Origin: Actinomycetes bacterium
Lineage (GTDB): Bacteria > Actinomycetota > Acidimicrobiia > Acidimicrobiales > Ilumatobacteraceae
Assembly: GCA_021414085.1 (NCBI GenBank)
Contig: JAIOPC010000017.1
Coordinates: forward strand, 62,001 to 126,000
Direction of reading: 5' to 3'
Length of the DNA: 64,000 bases
Shown in pieces: positions 17,805 through 25,945 of this stretch (within the stretch, counting starts at the first letter, position 1; every line of letters starts with the position of its first letter). The notes beneath the pieces are model-generated. The model did no database searches. It saw only the letters and a program-made list of their open reading frames with translations, and had not been told where the DNA came from. The position numbers and the translations under genes are program-made.

Positions 17805-19150
17805 GACAGCGATCGAATTCGTCTCGCGGCAAACGCGCCAAGCAGTGCCAGCATTGCGGCGAGCGCGAAGTTCGTGCCCAGCGCACCAGCGAGTGACCAC
17901 GACGTGCGATCTGCAAACGCGACTGTTGCGCCGCCGATGCCACCCATCAACGAGAAACCAACAGAGTCGGCGAGAGCTATCTGACCGCTGACCTCACCCT
18001 CATGCCCGTCCACGGCGTACGACATCGCCGCGACCGTTGCGGGGTTGAACAGCAGACCCATGCCGAGGCCGCCGACCGCCCATGCAAAGAAGGTCGCGAT
18101 CATCGGCCACGCCGACCACAACACCGGCGCCACCAGAACGAGCCCGAGCAACATCACCAAGAAGCCGTTGCGTATCGCCGTTGCGGGGTCGCCGAGCGGG
18201 CGGTGCGCGCTGATCCACGAGCCGGTCGTCCAACTCAGCGCGGCGCCGATGATGACGAACCCCTGTACAAGCGGCGGTTGGCCGTGAATGCGATCGGCAG
18301 CCAACGGGATGAAACTGTCGGCGCCAAGGAACGTCGCGGTGGCAAGAATGCGACACGCAACCACTGCAGCGAATCCGTGCCGCGCAGTCAGGTATCCCGC
18401 GGGGAACAGCCGACGCAGCGCTGGCAGTGCCAGCGCAATGCCCACCGCGGAGGCGGCGAGCAACACCAGCACGTTCGCCGATCGCAGACCGGTGACTAAT
18501 AGCCCGATTCCCGCAGCGGCCGCGATCGCCGTGGGTATGCGGCTGACCGTGCGCTCAATCTGTTGCGGCTGGAAGTGCGTCATCGGCCCGACTGCTAGTG
18601 CTCCGACAGCCACAGCGAATGGGATGAGACCGAGAAACACCCACTCCCAACCGAACGTGTCGGTGACCCAGCCCGACAGTGCAGGCGCAAACAGGCTGGG
18701 CAACACCCACCCCGCCGACAGATAGGCGTACACAATCGGTTGGCGATCGGCAGGGAAGGCTCGCTTGACCAACGAATAGGCGATCGGCGTGAAGCCACCC
18801 GTACCCGCGCCCTGCAGTGCCCGCCCGACGACGATCCACGTCATCGACGGTGCGGTGGCCGCGACGACCAGACCGATGATCAGGGTGGTGATGCACAACA
18901 CGAACGGCAGTGCTGGCCCACGACGGTCGGAGAACTCGCCAGTCGCGACCAGTGCTACCAAGTTCGCAAGCGTGTAGATGGACAACGTCACGCCGTACAA
19001 CGAGTCGCCACCAAGTTCGTCGGTGATCGTTGGCAGTGCAGTGATCACGGAGGTGACCTCGAACGCGACCAGCATCACCGCCAAAACCAATCCGGCCGCC
19101 AGGCGGCGCTGCTGTGCGGTGAGCGGTGTTCGGATGACTGGCGCGGTCAC
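17801..19150 (-). CDS. MFS transporter, probable drug/metabolite exporter
   Basis: Integral membrane protein of 449 aa with about 12-14 hydrophobic helices. Major-facilitator landmarks are the early VAFEVTSVITALPTI segment, the loop motif GEFSDRRGP, and GRALQGAGTGGFTPIAYSLV, which resembles motif C of drug:proton antiporters. A start at GTG 19150 gives a four-base GTGA overlap with the upstream amidase stop; the longer reading frame runs antisense-like through the amidase. The neighbouring AAC(2')-like gene fits export of aminoglycoside-like or acetylated compounds, but the substrate is inferred only from context. Confidence 0.92.
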   Translation of the reverse strand: MTAPVIRTPLTAQQRRLAAGLVLAVMLVAFEVTSVITALPTITDELGGDSLYGVTLSIYTLANLVALVATGEFSDRRGPALPFVLCITTLIIGLVVAATAPSMTWIVVGRALQGAGTGGFTPIAYSLVKRAFPADRQPIVYAYLSAGWVLPSLFAPALSGWVTDTFGWEWVFLGLIPFAVAVGALAVGPMTHFQPQQIERTVSRIPTAIAAAAGIGLLVTGLRSANVLVLLAASAVGIALALPALRRLFPAGYLTARHGFAAVVACRILATATFLGADSFIPLAADRIHGQPPLVQGFVIIGAALSWTTGSWISAHRPLGDPATAIRNGFLVMLLGLVLVAPVLWSAWPMIATFFAWAVGGLGMGLLFNPATVAAMSYAVDGHEGEVSGQIALADSVGFSLMGGIGGATVAFADRTSWSLAGALGTNFALAAMLALLGAFAARRIRSLS

Positions 19151-20556
19151 ACAGGCGCGCTTGGGGCGACGAGCGGCCACGGCCGGTTGCGTTCGACGGT
19201 CAGCGCAATGTCGAGTAACAACTGCTCGGTGAAGTGGCGGCCGACCACTTGCAGGCTGATCGGCAGCCCGTCGAGTGTGCCCGCCGGAATAGAGATTGCC
19301 GGATTGCCGTGCAGGTTCGCGGGGAAAGTCAGCCGACCGTTGTTGCCGGCGCCCGCGTCGACACCACCGAACACGCCCGGCAACGGCCCCTCGGCGGCAA
19401 ACGCAACATCGGGATTGGTGGCGGTGATCACGAAGTCGACGCCGTCGGTCGGATCGAACACCCGCGCCATTGCCTCGTTGAGCTCTGTGCGTCGCCGTTC
19501 GATCTTGGCGCGCGCCGCCGAGTTGTACTTGCCGACGGCCATCTCCATTCCGTACCGAATCTCCGGCGTCAGGTCGTCGGCGCACGCGGGCCACACGTCC
19601 ACGAGCTGCGCCTCGATGCCAAGGTTGCCGCTCAGGGCCCATGCCGCACCCATGCGCGGCAGCGTTGTATCGAACTGCTCAACGCGACGCATGCCAAGGT
19701 CGTCCCCGAGTTGCGCTCCAGCCGCTTCCAGCATCTCCCACATCACCGGCGCCACGACGGCGTTGCCCCAGGTTGGATCGATGGCTACGCGCGCTCCGCG
19801 CAGCGCGGCGAAGTGGTTGCCGAGCCCAGCTTCCCAGCCGCTCTCGTGCGGAAGGCTCAGGGGGTCGCGCGCATCGAAACCGTTGCACACGTCGAACCAG
19901 CGCGCGGTATCGCGCACCGAACGCGACAGGCAACCGACGGTGACGGTGAGGTTGCCGTACTGCGCCCACGGACCACGCGGAATGCGGCCGATCGTCGCCT
20001 TCAAGCCGACCAGTCCGGTGAAGCCTGCTGGTATGCGAATGCTGCCGCCACCGTCGCCACCGGTCGCAAGTGTGACTAGTCCGCCGGCAACCGCCGCTGC
20101 GGTGCCGCCGCTACTGCCGCCGGGTGTGCGACCGAGCTGCCACGGGTTGTGCGTGGCGCCGTGCAACTTCGTGCGTGTGACGTTCACACCACCGAATTCG
20201 CTCGCCGTCGTTTGACCAACCAGCACGGCACCGCCGATGTCGCGTGCTCGCGCCACATTGGTGCTGGTGTACGTCGCGATCTGATCCTTCAACGGCACCG
20301 ACGCGTGTGTGTCGGGCCAACCATCCACTTGGTCAAGTTCCTTCACACCGATCGGCACGCCACCAAACGGCTTGGAGACATCGGCTGCGACTGCGGCCGC
20401 TTGTGCTTGCTCGCGGGCGAGATAGCAAAACGCGTTCAGCTCGCTGGCATCGATTGCTGCGAATGTTGCTTGTAGCTCCTCGGCAGGCGATCGGCGACCG
20501 GCACGAAATTCTTCGACGAGCGAGCAGGCATCACCCTGCCACGGATTGTCAGCCAT
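19147..20556 (-). CDS. Amidase-signature family hydrolase
   Basis: Enzyme of 469 aa with the Ser-cisSer-Lys triad of the amidase-signature family. The Lys is near residue 72 in IGVKELDQV, the glycine/serine-rich core is PGGSSGGTAAAVAGG, and the nucleophile Ser is in GGDGGGSIRIPAG. The C-terminal NLHGNPAISIPAG is also typical. Relatives include GatA, aryl-acylamidases and 6-aminohexanoate hydrolases; the absence of GatB/GatC nearby argues against GatA. The ATG at 20554-20556 was chosen. It heads the operon with the MFS and acetyltransferase genes and diverges from the LLM oxidoreductase. Confidence 0.92.
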   Translation of the reverse strand: MADNPWQGDACSLVEEFRAGRRSPAEELQATFAAIDASELNAFCYLAREQAQAAAVAADVSKPFGGVPIGVKELDQVDGWPDTHASVPLKDQIATYTSTNVARARDIGGAVLVGQTTASEFGGVNVTRTKLHGATHNPWQLGRTPGGSSGGTAAAVAGGLVTLATGGDGGGSIRIPAGFTGLVGLKATIGRIPRGPWAQYGNLTVTVGCLSRSVRDTARWFDVCNGFDARDPLSLPHESGWEAGLGNHFAALRGARVAIDPTWGNAVVAPVMWEMLEAAGAQLGDDLGMRRVEQFDTTLPRMGAAWALSGNLGIEAQLVDVWPACADDLTPEIRYGMEMAVGKYNSAARAKIERRRTELNEAMARVFDPTDGVDFVITATNPDVAFAAEGPLPGVFGGVDAGAGNNGRLTFPANLHGNPAISIPAGTLDGLPISLQVVGRHFTEQLLLDIALTVERNRPWPLVAPSAPV

Positions 20557-20605
20557 GCGGTCACAGTACCGCGCAAGCCGCCGGGAACTTCTACGCTCGA
20601 CCACC

Positions 20606-21592
20606 ATGTCAACTCAACCAATTCGACCGGGAATGACGGTGCCGTTGCCCGGCCCGTTGCACAGTCATCGCGAGAAACTCGCTGAGCTCGCCGACCTGGG
20701 CTACACCGACATCTGGTCGGCGGAGAGCGACGGCGGCGATGGGTTCACGCCGCTCGCGCTCGCCGCCGCGTGGGAGCCGCGGCTGCGACTCGGCACTGCA
20801 ATCATTCCCGCGTTCACGCGCTCGCCAGCATGTTTCGCACAATGCGTCGCCTCGCTTGCCGATGCCGCGCCCGGCCGCTTCGCGATCGGCATTGGCACGA
20901 GCAGCGACGTGATTGTGCAACGGTGGAACGGCGTTCCGTTTGTCGAGCCGTACAAGAAGGTGCGCGATGTCGTGCGCTTCCTGCGCGACGCCTTCACGGG
21001 CGAGAAGATCTCCAAGAGCTACGACACGTTTACTGTCGACGGCTACCGCTTAGGCATACGGCCGGAACAACAACCGCCAATCTTGGTGGCCGCGCTACGA
21101 GAAGGAATGCTGCGACTCGCCGGCAGCGAAGGCGATGGCGCCATTCTCAACTGGCTCAGCCCGGAAGACGTGCCGCAAGCGACGGCTGTCGTGCGCGACG
21201 CAGCTGGGGGAGTGGACAAGGAAATCGTGGCTCGCATCTTCTGCTGCCCGAGCGAGAACGCCGACGTCGTGCGCGCCGGTGCGCGCTACGCAATCGCGGC
21301 GTACATGAACGTGCCGGTGTATGCCGCGTTTCAGAAGTGGGTCGGTCGCGGGCCATTGCTGCAACCGATGTGGGATGCGTGGCAGGCCGGCGATCGCAAG
21401 GCCGCTCTCGCCGCGATTCCGGATGAGGCAGTGGATCAGCTGGTCGTGCACGGCTCGCCCGCGCAATGCCGGGCGACGATTGCCCGCTACTTCGCGAACG
21501 GCGTGACGACGAGCTCGCTTGCGATTCTGCCGCTGGACCCCGACCTGAAGCACGCCGATGCTGTGCGTGCGCTCGCGCCAAGCGCCGGCTAG
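20606..21592 (+). CDS. LLM-class (F420-dependent) oxidoreductase
   Basis: Protein of 328 aa with a luciferase-like TIM barrel. Motifs include ELADLGYTDIWSAES near the N-terminus, RLRLGTAIIPAFTRSPA, FAIGIGTSSDVIV and GDGAILNW. In actinobacteria this group mostly uses cofactor F420 to reduce or oxidise varied substrates. The cofactor assignment is by family. The start is the ATG at 20606, 49 nt from the divergent amidase start. It ends directly against the convergent 61-aa gene. Confidence 0.9.
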   Translation: MSTQPIRPGMTVPLPGPLHSHREKLAELADLGYTDIWSAESDGGDGFTPLALAAAWEPRLRLGTAIIPAFTRSPACFAQCVASLADAAPGRFAIGIGTSSDVIVQRWNGVPFVEPYKKVRDVVRFLRDAFTGEKISKSYDTFTVDGYRLGIRPEQQPPILVAALREGMLRLAGSEGDGAILNWLSPEDVPQATAVVRDAAGGVDKEIVARIFCCPSENADVVRAGARYAIAAYMNVPVYAAFQKWVGRGPLLQPMWDAWQAGDRKAALAAIPDEAVDQLVVHGSPAQCRATIARYFANGVTTSSLAILPLDPDLKHADAVRALAPSAG

Positions 21593-21778
21593 TTACGCGG
21601 CGACCCGCTCGGCGGCGAGCGCCGACAGCTGTGCCCGAATAGCGGCGATGTGGGCCAGCCCACGCTCGCGGGTGCGCTGATCGAGCCGGAACTGCAGCGG
21701 CGGATCGCTGACCGTGAGCAGGGCCAACTGCTCGGGCGTCGTGCTGACTTCGGGGAGTGCTTCTGTGCTGGTAACCAT
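21593..21778 (-). CDS. Small conserved-looking actinobacterial protein
   Basis: Protein of 61 aa. The middle, PPLQFRLDQRTRERGLAHIAAIRAQL, matches a pattern I have seen in small uncharacterised actinobacterial proteins (FRLxxRTRxxGLAxIAxxR). It is soluble and mostly helical. The TAA stop abuts the stop of the LLM gene. No good ribosome-binding site is visible, so the start at 21778 is uncertain. Function unknown. Confidence 0.6.
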   Translation of the reverse strand: MVTSTEALPEVSTTPEQLALLTVSDPPLQFRLDQRTRERGLAHIAAIRAQLSALAAERVAA

Positions 21779-21801
21779 GCGATCAGTGTCGCAAAGGGGT
21801 G

Positions 21802-22116
21802 TTACAGGGTTAAGCGGAGGACGACTGCGAGTGGCTCATCCCCGTCCTCATCCTCGTCATCGAACGGATCCTCGCAACCGCAGCTGAATCGTTGACCGCC
21901 GCAGTTCCCACATGTCTCCATGTCGCACCCAGGGTGATGGAAGCCCCCGGGTTGCACACCGCAATCGCCGCAGGGAACGGGAGGCTGCCCGGGCCTCGGC
22001 TTGCGGTACGGCCTATACGTGACGCGATCTACGGTGCGCTCGCCGATCGTGACGCGGTCGGGAAGACAGGTCACTGCGTCGTTCATCTCTTGGCCACACA
22101 CATCGCAAATGCACAT
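21802..22116 (-). CDS. Small Cys-rich zinc-ribbon protein with acidic tail
   Basis: Protein of 104 aa with Cys at 2, 4, 7, 17, 49, 52, 64, 69, 72, 79 and 81 and a His pair at 60-61, consistent with two zinc knuckles (CDVCGQEM; CGDCG...HHPGCD; CGNCGGQ...CGC). The segment CGDCGVQPGGFHHPGCDME and the ending SCGCED match a widespread small bacterial family without a known function. The C-terminus is acidic (DDEDEDGDE). A clear GGAGG at 22122-22126, five bases upstream, fixes the ATG start. It opens the accessory-looking region. Confidence 0.8.
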   Translation of the reverse strand: MCICDVCGQEMNDAVTCLPDRVTIGERTVDRVTYRPYRKPRPGQPPVPCGDCGVQPGGFHHPGCDMETCGNCGGQRFSCGCEDPFDDEDEDGDEPLAVVLRLTL

Positions 22117-22121
22117 CGCAA

Positions 22122-22126
22122 CCTCC
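22122..22126 (-). promoter_or_regulatory. Strong Shine-Dalgarno GGAGG for the Cys-rich protein
   Basis: Reading on the minus strand, GGAGG precedes the ATG at 22114-22116 with five bases between. It supports this small gene as really translated. Confidence 0.7.
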
Positions 22127-22233
22127 AGGTAGTCGTCGGTGCCGATGGTCTACAGACTGGGTGTCACGCAATTCACAGACGCACACTCACCCGGGAGGGC
22201 ATCAACGCAGACCGGCTGAGGTTGACGAAGTAG

Positions 22234-22335
22234 GGCACACCTCAAGCGCCGGAACGCGACCCGATGGAACCGCCGAGCTTCTCAACCGGACTGCGAACTT
22301 GCACTGTCGCGCCATCGTGCCGCTTGAGGTTCGCC
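22234..22335. repeat. Imperfect 15-bp inverted repeat around a 72-bp segment
   Basis: ACCTCAAGCG at 22239-22248 is the exact reverse complement of CGCTTGAGGT at 22321-22330. Extending outward gives 13 of 15 matching pairs (22234-22248 with 22321-22335). A competing short hairpin, TGAGGT at 22217-22222, can also pair with ACCTCA at 22239-22244. The segment lies just downstream of the unrecognised gene at 22335-23024. It could be a terminator/attenuator or the ends of a small element; nothing decides this. The rest of 22117-22334 holds no gene I can support. Confidence 0.5.
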
Positions 22336-23024
22336 TAACTATCTGGTGATGCGTGCGTTCGCAGCTCGAACCCGTCTGGCGGCAGGTTGATCACGAAGTG
22401 ATCGTCGTAGTTCGCCGGGTCGAACTCGGCTACCAGGGGAGCATCGGGCCACAGGAAGCGAAGACGCCCCTCGTCCTGAGTGATTCGCTGAAGGAACATC
22501 ACGGCATCGAAGACGTGTTCGGTGACATTCAACTTGTGCGACAGCAATGCTAGAACGACATCACTTGGCGTGTACCGCCAATGCGTCGTGTAAAGGAGAA
22601 GGTGCTTCTCCCCGGTGGGTCGATTCGAGTATGAGCGTGACTTCGAGATGATCTTGTCGAACACTTGGTCGGCGAACGGTCTTGAGTACACAATCTTCTC
22701 CTGGCTCAAGTACGGAGACCCGGTCCCCTCCTTGAAGACCATCTCCATCAAATCCAGCTTCGCCTCCCGGCCAGGAAAGTGAAGCGTGAAGTCCAAGTCG
22801 TCTTCGGCATTCTGCGTGAAGGGGAGAATCGGCAGTTGTCCTTCCATGGACAGGGCCTGGGCAAACACCGCCATCACTTCCGCCTCGATCGTCGCCTTGT
22901 CAACCGAATAGGCGACAGGCACCACGTCCATCTTTGGCCCGTCATCACCAACCGTCAGGCGAACCGTTCCGTTCCGTCCGATTGGCTTGGCGTGGGTCTT
23001 TATCTTCCCGGATGCTTTCGTCAC
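22335..23024 (-). CDS. Unrecognised soluble protein in accessory region
   Basis: Protein of 229 aa that I do not recognise. It has an N-terminal basic stretch (MTKASGKIKTHAKP), a strand-rich middle with DDLDFTLHFPG and KLDLMEMV, and a helical part with LLLYTTHWRYTPSDVVLALLSHKL and FDAVMFLQRI. There is no signal peptide or membrane helix. The DFTL...LDLMEM pattern is reminiscent of the core strands of PD-(D/E)XK-like folds, but no complete active site can be defined. The start is a GTG at 23022-23024 without a visible ribosome-binding site. Codons are less GC-biased than in the flanking genes. Confidence 0.7.
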   Translation of the reverse strand: MTKASGKIKTHAKPIGRNGTVRLTVGDDGPKMDVVPVAYSVDKATIEAEVMAVFAQALSMEGQLPILPFTQNAEDDLDFTLHFPGREAKLDLMEMVFKEGTGSPYLSQEKIVYSRPFADQVFDKIISKSRSYSNRPTGEKHLLLYTTHWRYTPSDVVLALLSHKLNVTEHVFDAVMFLQRITQDEGRLRFLWPDAPLVAEFDPANYDDHFVINLPPDGFELRTHASPDS

Positions 23025-23174
23025 AGCAGATATTCAACCGACGAAACACCGCAAGCTGCGCACCACCCGCCGCAGAGCACTCTTGGGCGTAAGGGTCGTA
23101 CTAAGAGGGGACGAGGTTTGCTGATGCGAAGCCAAGTCGCGTGGTGTGAGTGAACACCCCCGGTCACGCAAGCT

Positions 23175-23180
23175 AGAGGA
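23175..23180 (+). promoter_or_regulatory. Ribosome-binding site supporting a TTG start
   Basis: AGAGGA at 23175-23180 is followed after six bases by TTG at 23187. This favours the TTG over the in-frame GTG at 23235, which has no such site. Confidence 0.5.
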
Positions 23181-23186
23181 AGCTCG

Positions 23187-24110
23187 TTGCGCCTGTTTAT
23201 CGACGAATACTCCTCGTGGGTCTACTGTCGTCAGGTGACTGACGATGCCTCTACGGACCTGCTGAGTCGATCGCTTGATCGTTGGGAACAAGATCTGCGA
23301 AAAGCTCACACTCAGAATGTCGCCACGGCCCGCACCGACTCGCAGAAGGCTGGACACGCCGCGGAGGGCATTTGGGTAAAGGTGATTGAGCGAATCCTGC
23401 CGCCCGGTTATCGAGTGTTGACCAGAAAGTACATGGGCACCGAGGTCGACATAGTGATCCTGCCTCCGTCGGCGCCCCGGTTTTATGACGACGCCGAAGT
23501 GACTGACATCCCTCCTGCCATTGCCAGCGCTGTCATCCATGTGAAGAACACCCTCAACAAGAAGGAGCTACGCGATGCGATGGAACGAGTACACGTGGCC
23601 AACAAGGACCAACGTCACTATCGTGCAACAGAGGCGCGCGAGCGTGAAGGTCTTCCGAGCGCCATCGTCGCGCTGGGCAGCGAATGGGCGGGCGAATTCA
23701 ACTCAGCAGTCACTGCCTTCTTGAACATCCTTCAAACAGAACTCCCGCCCTCGCATCCCAGTCAGATTCCCAGCTTCGTCGGAACGCCGGACTGGGACAT
23801 GCACAACCTAACTATTGATATGTGGCCGGTGCCCGGACATCTGCGCGCGCCGCACGAGGTGTACGACGAGCGTTGGGAGGTCGCCCACATCGTGAAGCTG
23901 ATTGATGTGAAGCCGAGCGGCAAGCCCATCCACTCCTTCGCGCAGTGGCTGTACACGTCGTGTGTCGCCTCGGATTTGACGCTGGAACCGATGCGCGTTG
24001 CTCTCGTACAACAGTTCAACTTGGCAGGCGAAGGACTTCCATGGCGATTTGATCGATCAGCGGTCTACTCGGACGCGACTCTTCAGGGTGGCCTCCTGCG
24101 GCAACGGTGA
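23187..24110 (+). CDS. DUF6602-like putative nuclease-fold protein
   Basis: Protein of 307 aa from a TTG start (291 aa from GTG 23235). Residues about 55-130 match the DUF6602 layout: HAAEGIWVKVIERILPPGY, then TEVDIVILPP, then ASAVIHVKNTLNKKELRDAM. In that family these correspond to a PD-(D/E)XK-type core with Glu, Asp and E-x-K. Here Glu60, Asp88 and Lys120 are present, but the E of E-x-K is His118, so catalysis is doubtful or altered. The C-terminal half (FVGTPDWDMHNLT onward) is unrecognised. DUF6602 genes are often seen in accessory or defence-type regions, which fits this setting. Confidence 0.75.
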   Translation: MRLFIDEYSSWVYCRQVTDDASTDLLSRSLDRWEQDLRKAHTQNVATARTDSQKAGHAAEGIWVKVIERILPPGYRVLTRKYMGTEVDIVILPPSAPRFYDDAEVTDIPPAIASAVIHVKNTLNKKELRDAMERVHVANKDQRHYRATEAREREGLPSAIVALGSEWAGEFNSAVTAFLNILQTELPPSHPSQIPSFVGTPDWDMHNLTIDMWPVPGHLRAPHEVYDERWEVAHIVKLIDVKPSGKPIHSFAQWLYTSCVASDLTLEPMRVALVQQFNLAGEGLPWRFDRSAVYSDATLQGGLLRQR

Positions 24111-24262
24111 CGATCAACGAGGTGTTCCCTGTGGGGCGCGATTGGGAGTCTCACGGGTTCGCCACGACCCATAGCTGAGGGCTAACGGTGGTGGGTGAGT
24201 TTCAAACGGCGCCATCACCAACCATTCGGCATCTGGAGCGTTGGCGCTAGCCTTCGATTCTT

Positions 24263-24880
24263 ATGCCAACTGGCTTTGCGCATTTGGGCGTCTCGTACTC
24301 AGACGCAAGTTCGAACCTACGGACTTCCACGGGAGACAGTCGCGCCTGGTTCAGTTATAGATGCCCCTGGTGTCTTGACTCCGTTTCTGGAGCCACGCTG
24401 GCCTTCATACCCGGGGAGAACAAAGTATTGACTCAGCGCTGGCTCCGATGCACCAGCTGCGGAAGGGGTGCCGTTGAGTTCGGTGGAGTTGTCTCACCAC
24501 CTGCGTTGGAAGGCAAGTCGATTGGCCATCTTCCGGAGGCAATTGGTCTGTTGTATCTCGAAGCTCGAAAGGCGCTCGGAGCAGGAGCCCCGACCGGTTG
24601 TGAGTTGGTTTGTCGAACGTTGCTGGGCCACATCGCGGGACACCTTGGTTGGGACGGAACCGGGCAGTTCGCCGGAGCAGTGCAACACATTGATTCAAGT
24701 GGATTCATCACCCCACCAATGCGAGTGTGGGTTGACCGCATTCGCCAACATGGCAACGAGGCTGCCCACGAAGTTGCCGCCGTCAACCCGCAGCGCGCCA
24801 CTGATACCCTCAGGTTTACCGCTGCGCTACTCGAGCTTGTATTTGAGTTGCCCGGCATCGAAGCGTCGCAGGGCGGTTAG
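24263..24880 (+). CDS. DUF4145 (HEPN-like) protein with zinc ribbon
   Basis: Protein of 205 aa. A zinc ribbon is formed by Cys34, Cys37, Cys63 and Cys66 (YRCPWC...LRCTSCG), the usual N-terminal part of DUF4145 proteins. The helical C-terminal domain includes LPEAIGLLYLEARKAL, CELVCRTLLGHI and the signature RQHGNEAAHEV (Arg161 to His169), which matches the R-X4-6-H type motif of HEPN RNases. DUF4145 domains often lie in restriction-modification or defence loci. The start at ATG 24263 is uncertain because no ribosome-binding site is seen. The 152-nt gap before it and the 165-nt gap after it hold nothing I recognise. Confidence 0.78.
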   Translation: MPTGFAHLGVSYSDASSNLRTSTGDSRAWFSYRCPWCLDSVSGATLAFIPGENKVLTQRWLRCTSCGRGAVEFGGVVSPPALEGKSIGHLPEAIGLLYLEARKALGAGAPTGCELVCRTLLGHIAGHLGWDGTGQFAGAVQHIDSSGFITPPMRVWVDRIRQHGNEAAHEVAAVNPQRATDTLRFTAALLELVFELPGIEASQGG

Positions 24881-25045
24881 TTTCACGTGCCCAAACAATC
24901 CACGCACAGTCTCCAAGCGCTGTTCCGGCGAACGGATGCGATTGGGCGTTGATCACGTTGCTGATGTCGGTGAGACTCGAGAGCACGATCATCTAGGCAC
25001 TGGGACGTGTGCAGGACCGAGGACGTCTCGCTGCGACTCGATGCT

Positions 25046-25921
25046 CTAGAGCGGGGGAACGCCGAAATCCAGCGTGTTCACGTAGAGAATGCTGGCGACC
25101 ACGCACACCACGCCGACGGCGATGGGCACGACGTACGGGACCCACTTGGGGATGGCGTGCCAGCGTGGCGCGAGCATCACGAACCCACAGATTCCGCCTG
25201 CGACGAGACCGCCGAGATGCCCACCGATTGAGATGCCGCTGATGCTGAACGTGATCACCAGGTTCAGCATCAGTGCAGTACCGATGCCGGTGCTGAAGAT
25301 GTTGATGCCGCGGCGATGCAATCCGACGGCGGCCGCGCCGAGGAGGCCGAAGACGGCCCCGCTCGCACCTGCCGTCAGGCTCGGGGTCGTTCCCTCAACC
25401 AACAAGGCGCCCAGCGATCCGCCGAGCAGCGCAGCGAAGTACAGCAGTGCGAACTGCACGTGCGGAACGGCCCGCTCGACGATTTGGCCCAACTGATACA
25501 GCGCAAACATGTTGAACGCGAGGTGGATGAAACCGAAGTGCACGAAACCAGAAGTAACCAGGCGGTACCACTCGTGATCGAACCTGAGAAACGGGGCGTA
25601 GAGCCCGAGGTCGACCTGCGACCGCGTGACGTCGCCGCTTCCGGCGCTGCTGTCCTGGATCATCATCCAGACGAACACTGCGATGTTGATCGCCATGAAC
25701 GCCATCGTCACCGGCGTCAGTTGCCGCGCATTCCAGATCTGCGCGCGTGACTTGATGTCGGGGCGCGCCGCCTTTGCGCAGTCAAGGCAATGCGAACCGA
25801 CAGTCGCCTGCACGAGGCAGTCGCTGCATGCCGGCTTGCCACAGCGGGTGCAGCTGCGTCCGGCCTCGCGATCAGGGTGGCGGTAACAACGAGGCAGCGT
25901 GGGCGGTGTGGGCAGCGACAC
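25046..25921 (-). CDS. Rhomboid intramembrane serine protease with N-terminal zinc finger
   Basis: Protein of 291 aa. The first 50 residues hold a B-box-like zinc finger (CYRHPDREAGRSCTRCGKPACSDCL, then HCLDC). Six or seven transmembrane helices follow, with the rhomboid marks LVTSGFVHFGFIHLAFNM, the catalytic Ser in GASGAVFGLLG and the catalytic His in GGHLGGL. It would cleave substrate helices within the membrane. This zinc-finger/rhomboid layout is common in actinobacteria. It is the last gene of a four-gene minus-strand run and lies 24 nt after a second intramembrane protease gene. Confidence 0.95.
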   Translation of the reverse strand: MSLPTPPTLPRCYRHPDREAGRSCTRCGKPACSDCLVQATVGSHCLDCAKAARPDIKSRAQIWNARQLTPVTMAFMAINIAVFVWMMIQDSSAGSGDVTRSQVDLGLYAPFLRFDHEWYRLVTSGFVHFGFIHLAFNMFALYQLGQIVERAVPHVQFALLYFAALLGGSLGALLVEGTTPSLTAGASGAVFGLLGAAAVGLHRRGINIFSTGIGTALMLNLVITFSISGISIGGHLGGLVAGGICGFVMLAPRWHAIPKWVPYVVPIAVGVVCVVASILYVNTLDFGVPPL

Positions 25922-25945
25922 GGGCGTCAGGCTAGCGAACGGTTC

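Noticed and set aside
18740-20215. Plus-strand open frame of 491 codons across the MFS and amidase genes
   Set aside because: It is antisense to two genes with full family signatures, spans their junction, and its product has no recognisable domain.
24881-25045. Short minus-strand frame starting at 24992 (MIVLSSLTDISN...) between DUF4145 and rhomboid
   Set aside because: It looks protein-like for about 30 codons but runs antisense into the DUF4145 gene and matches nothing I know; too weak to call.
21779-25045. Search for tRNA, attachment-site repeats or integrase bounding the accessory-looking region
   Set aside because: No cloverleaf, matching direct repeats at both ends, or recombinase gene was found by eye, so a mobile-element call is not justified.
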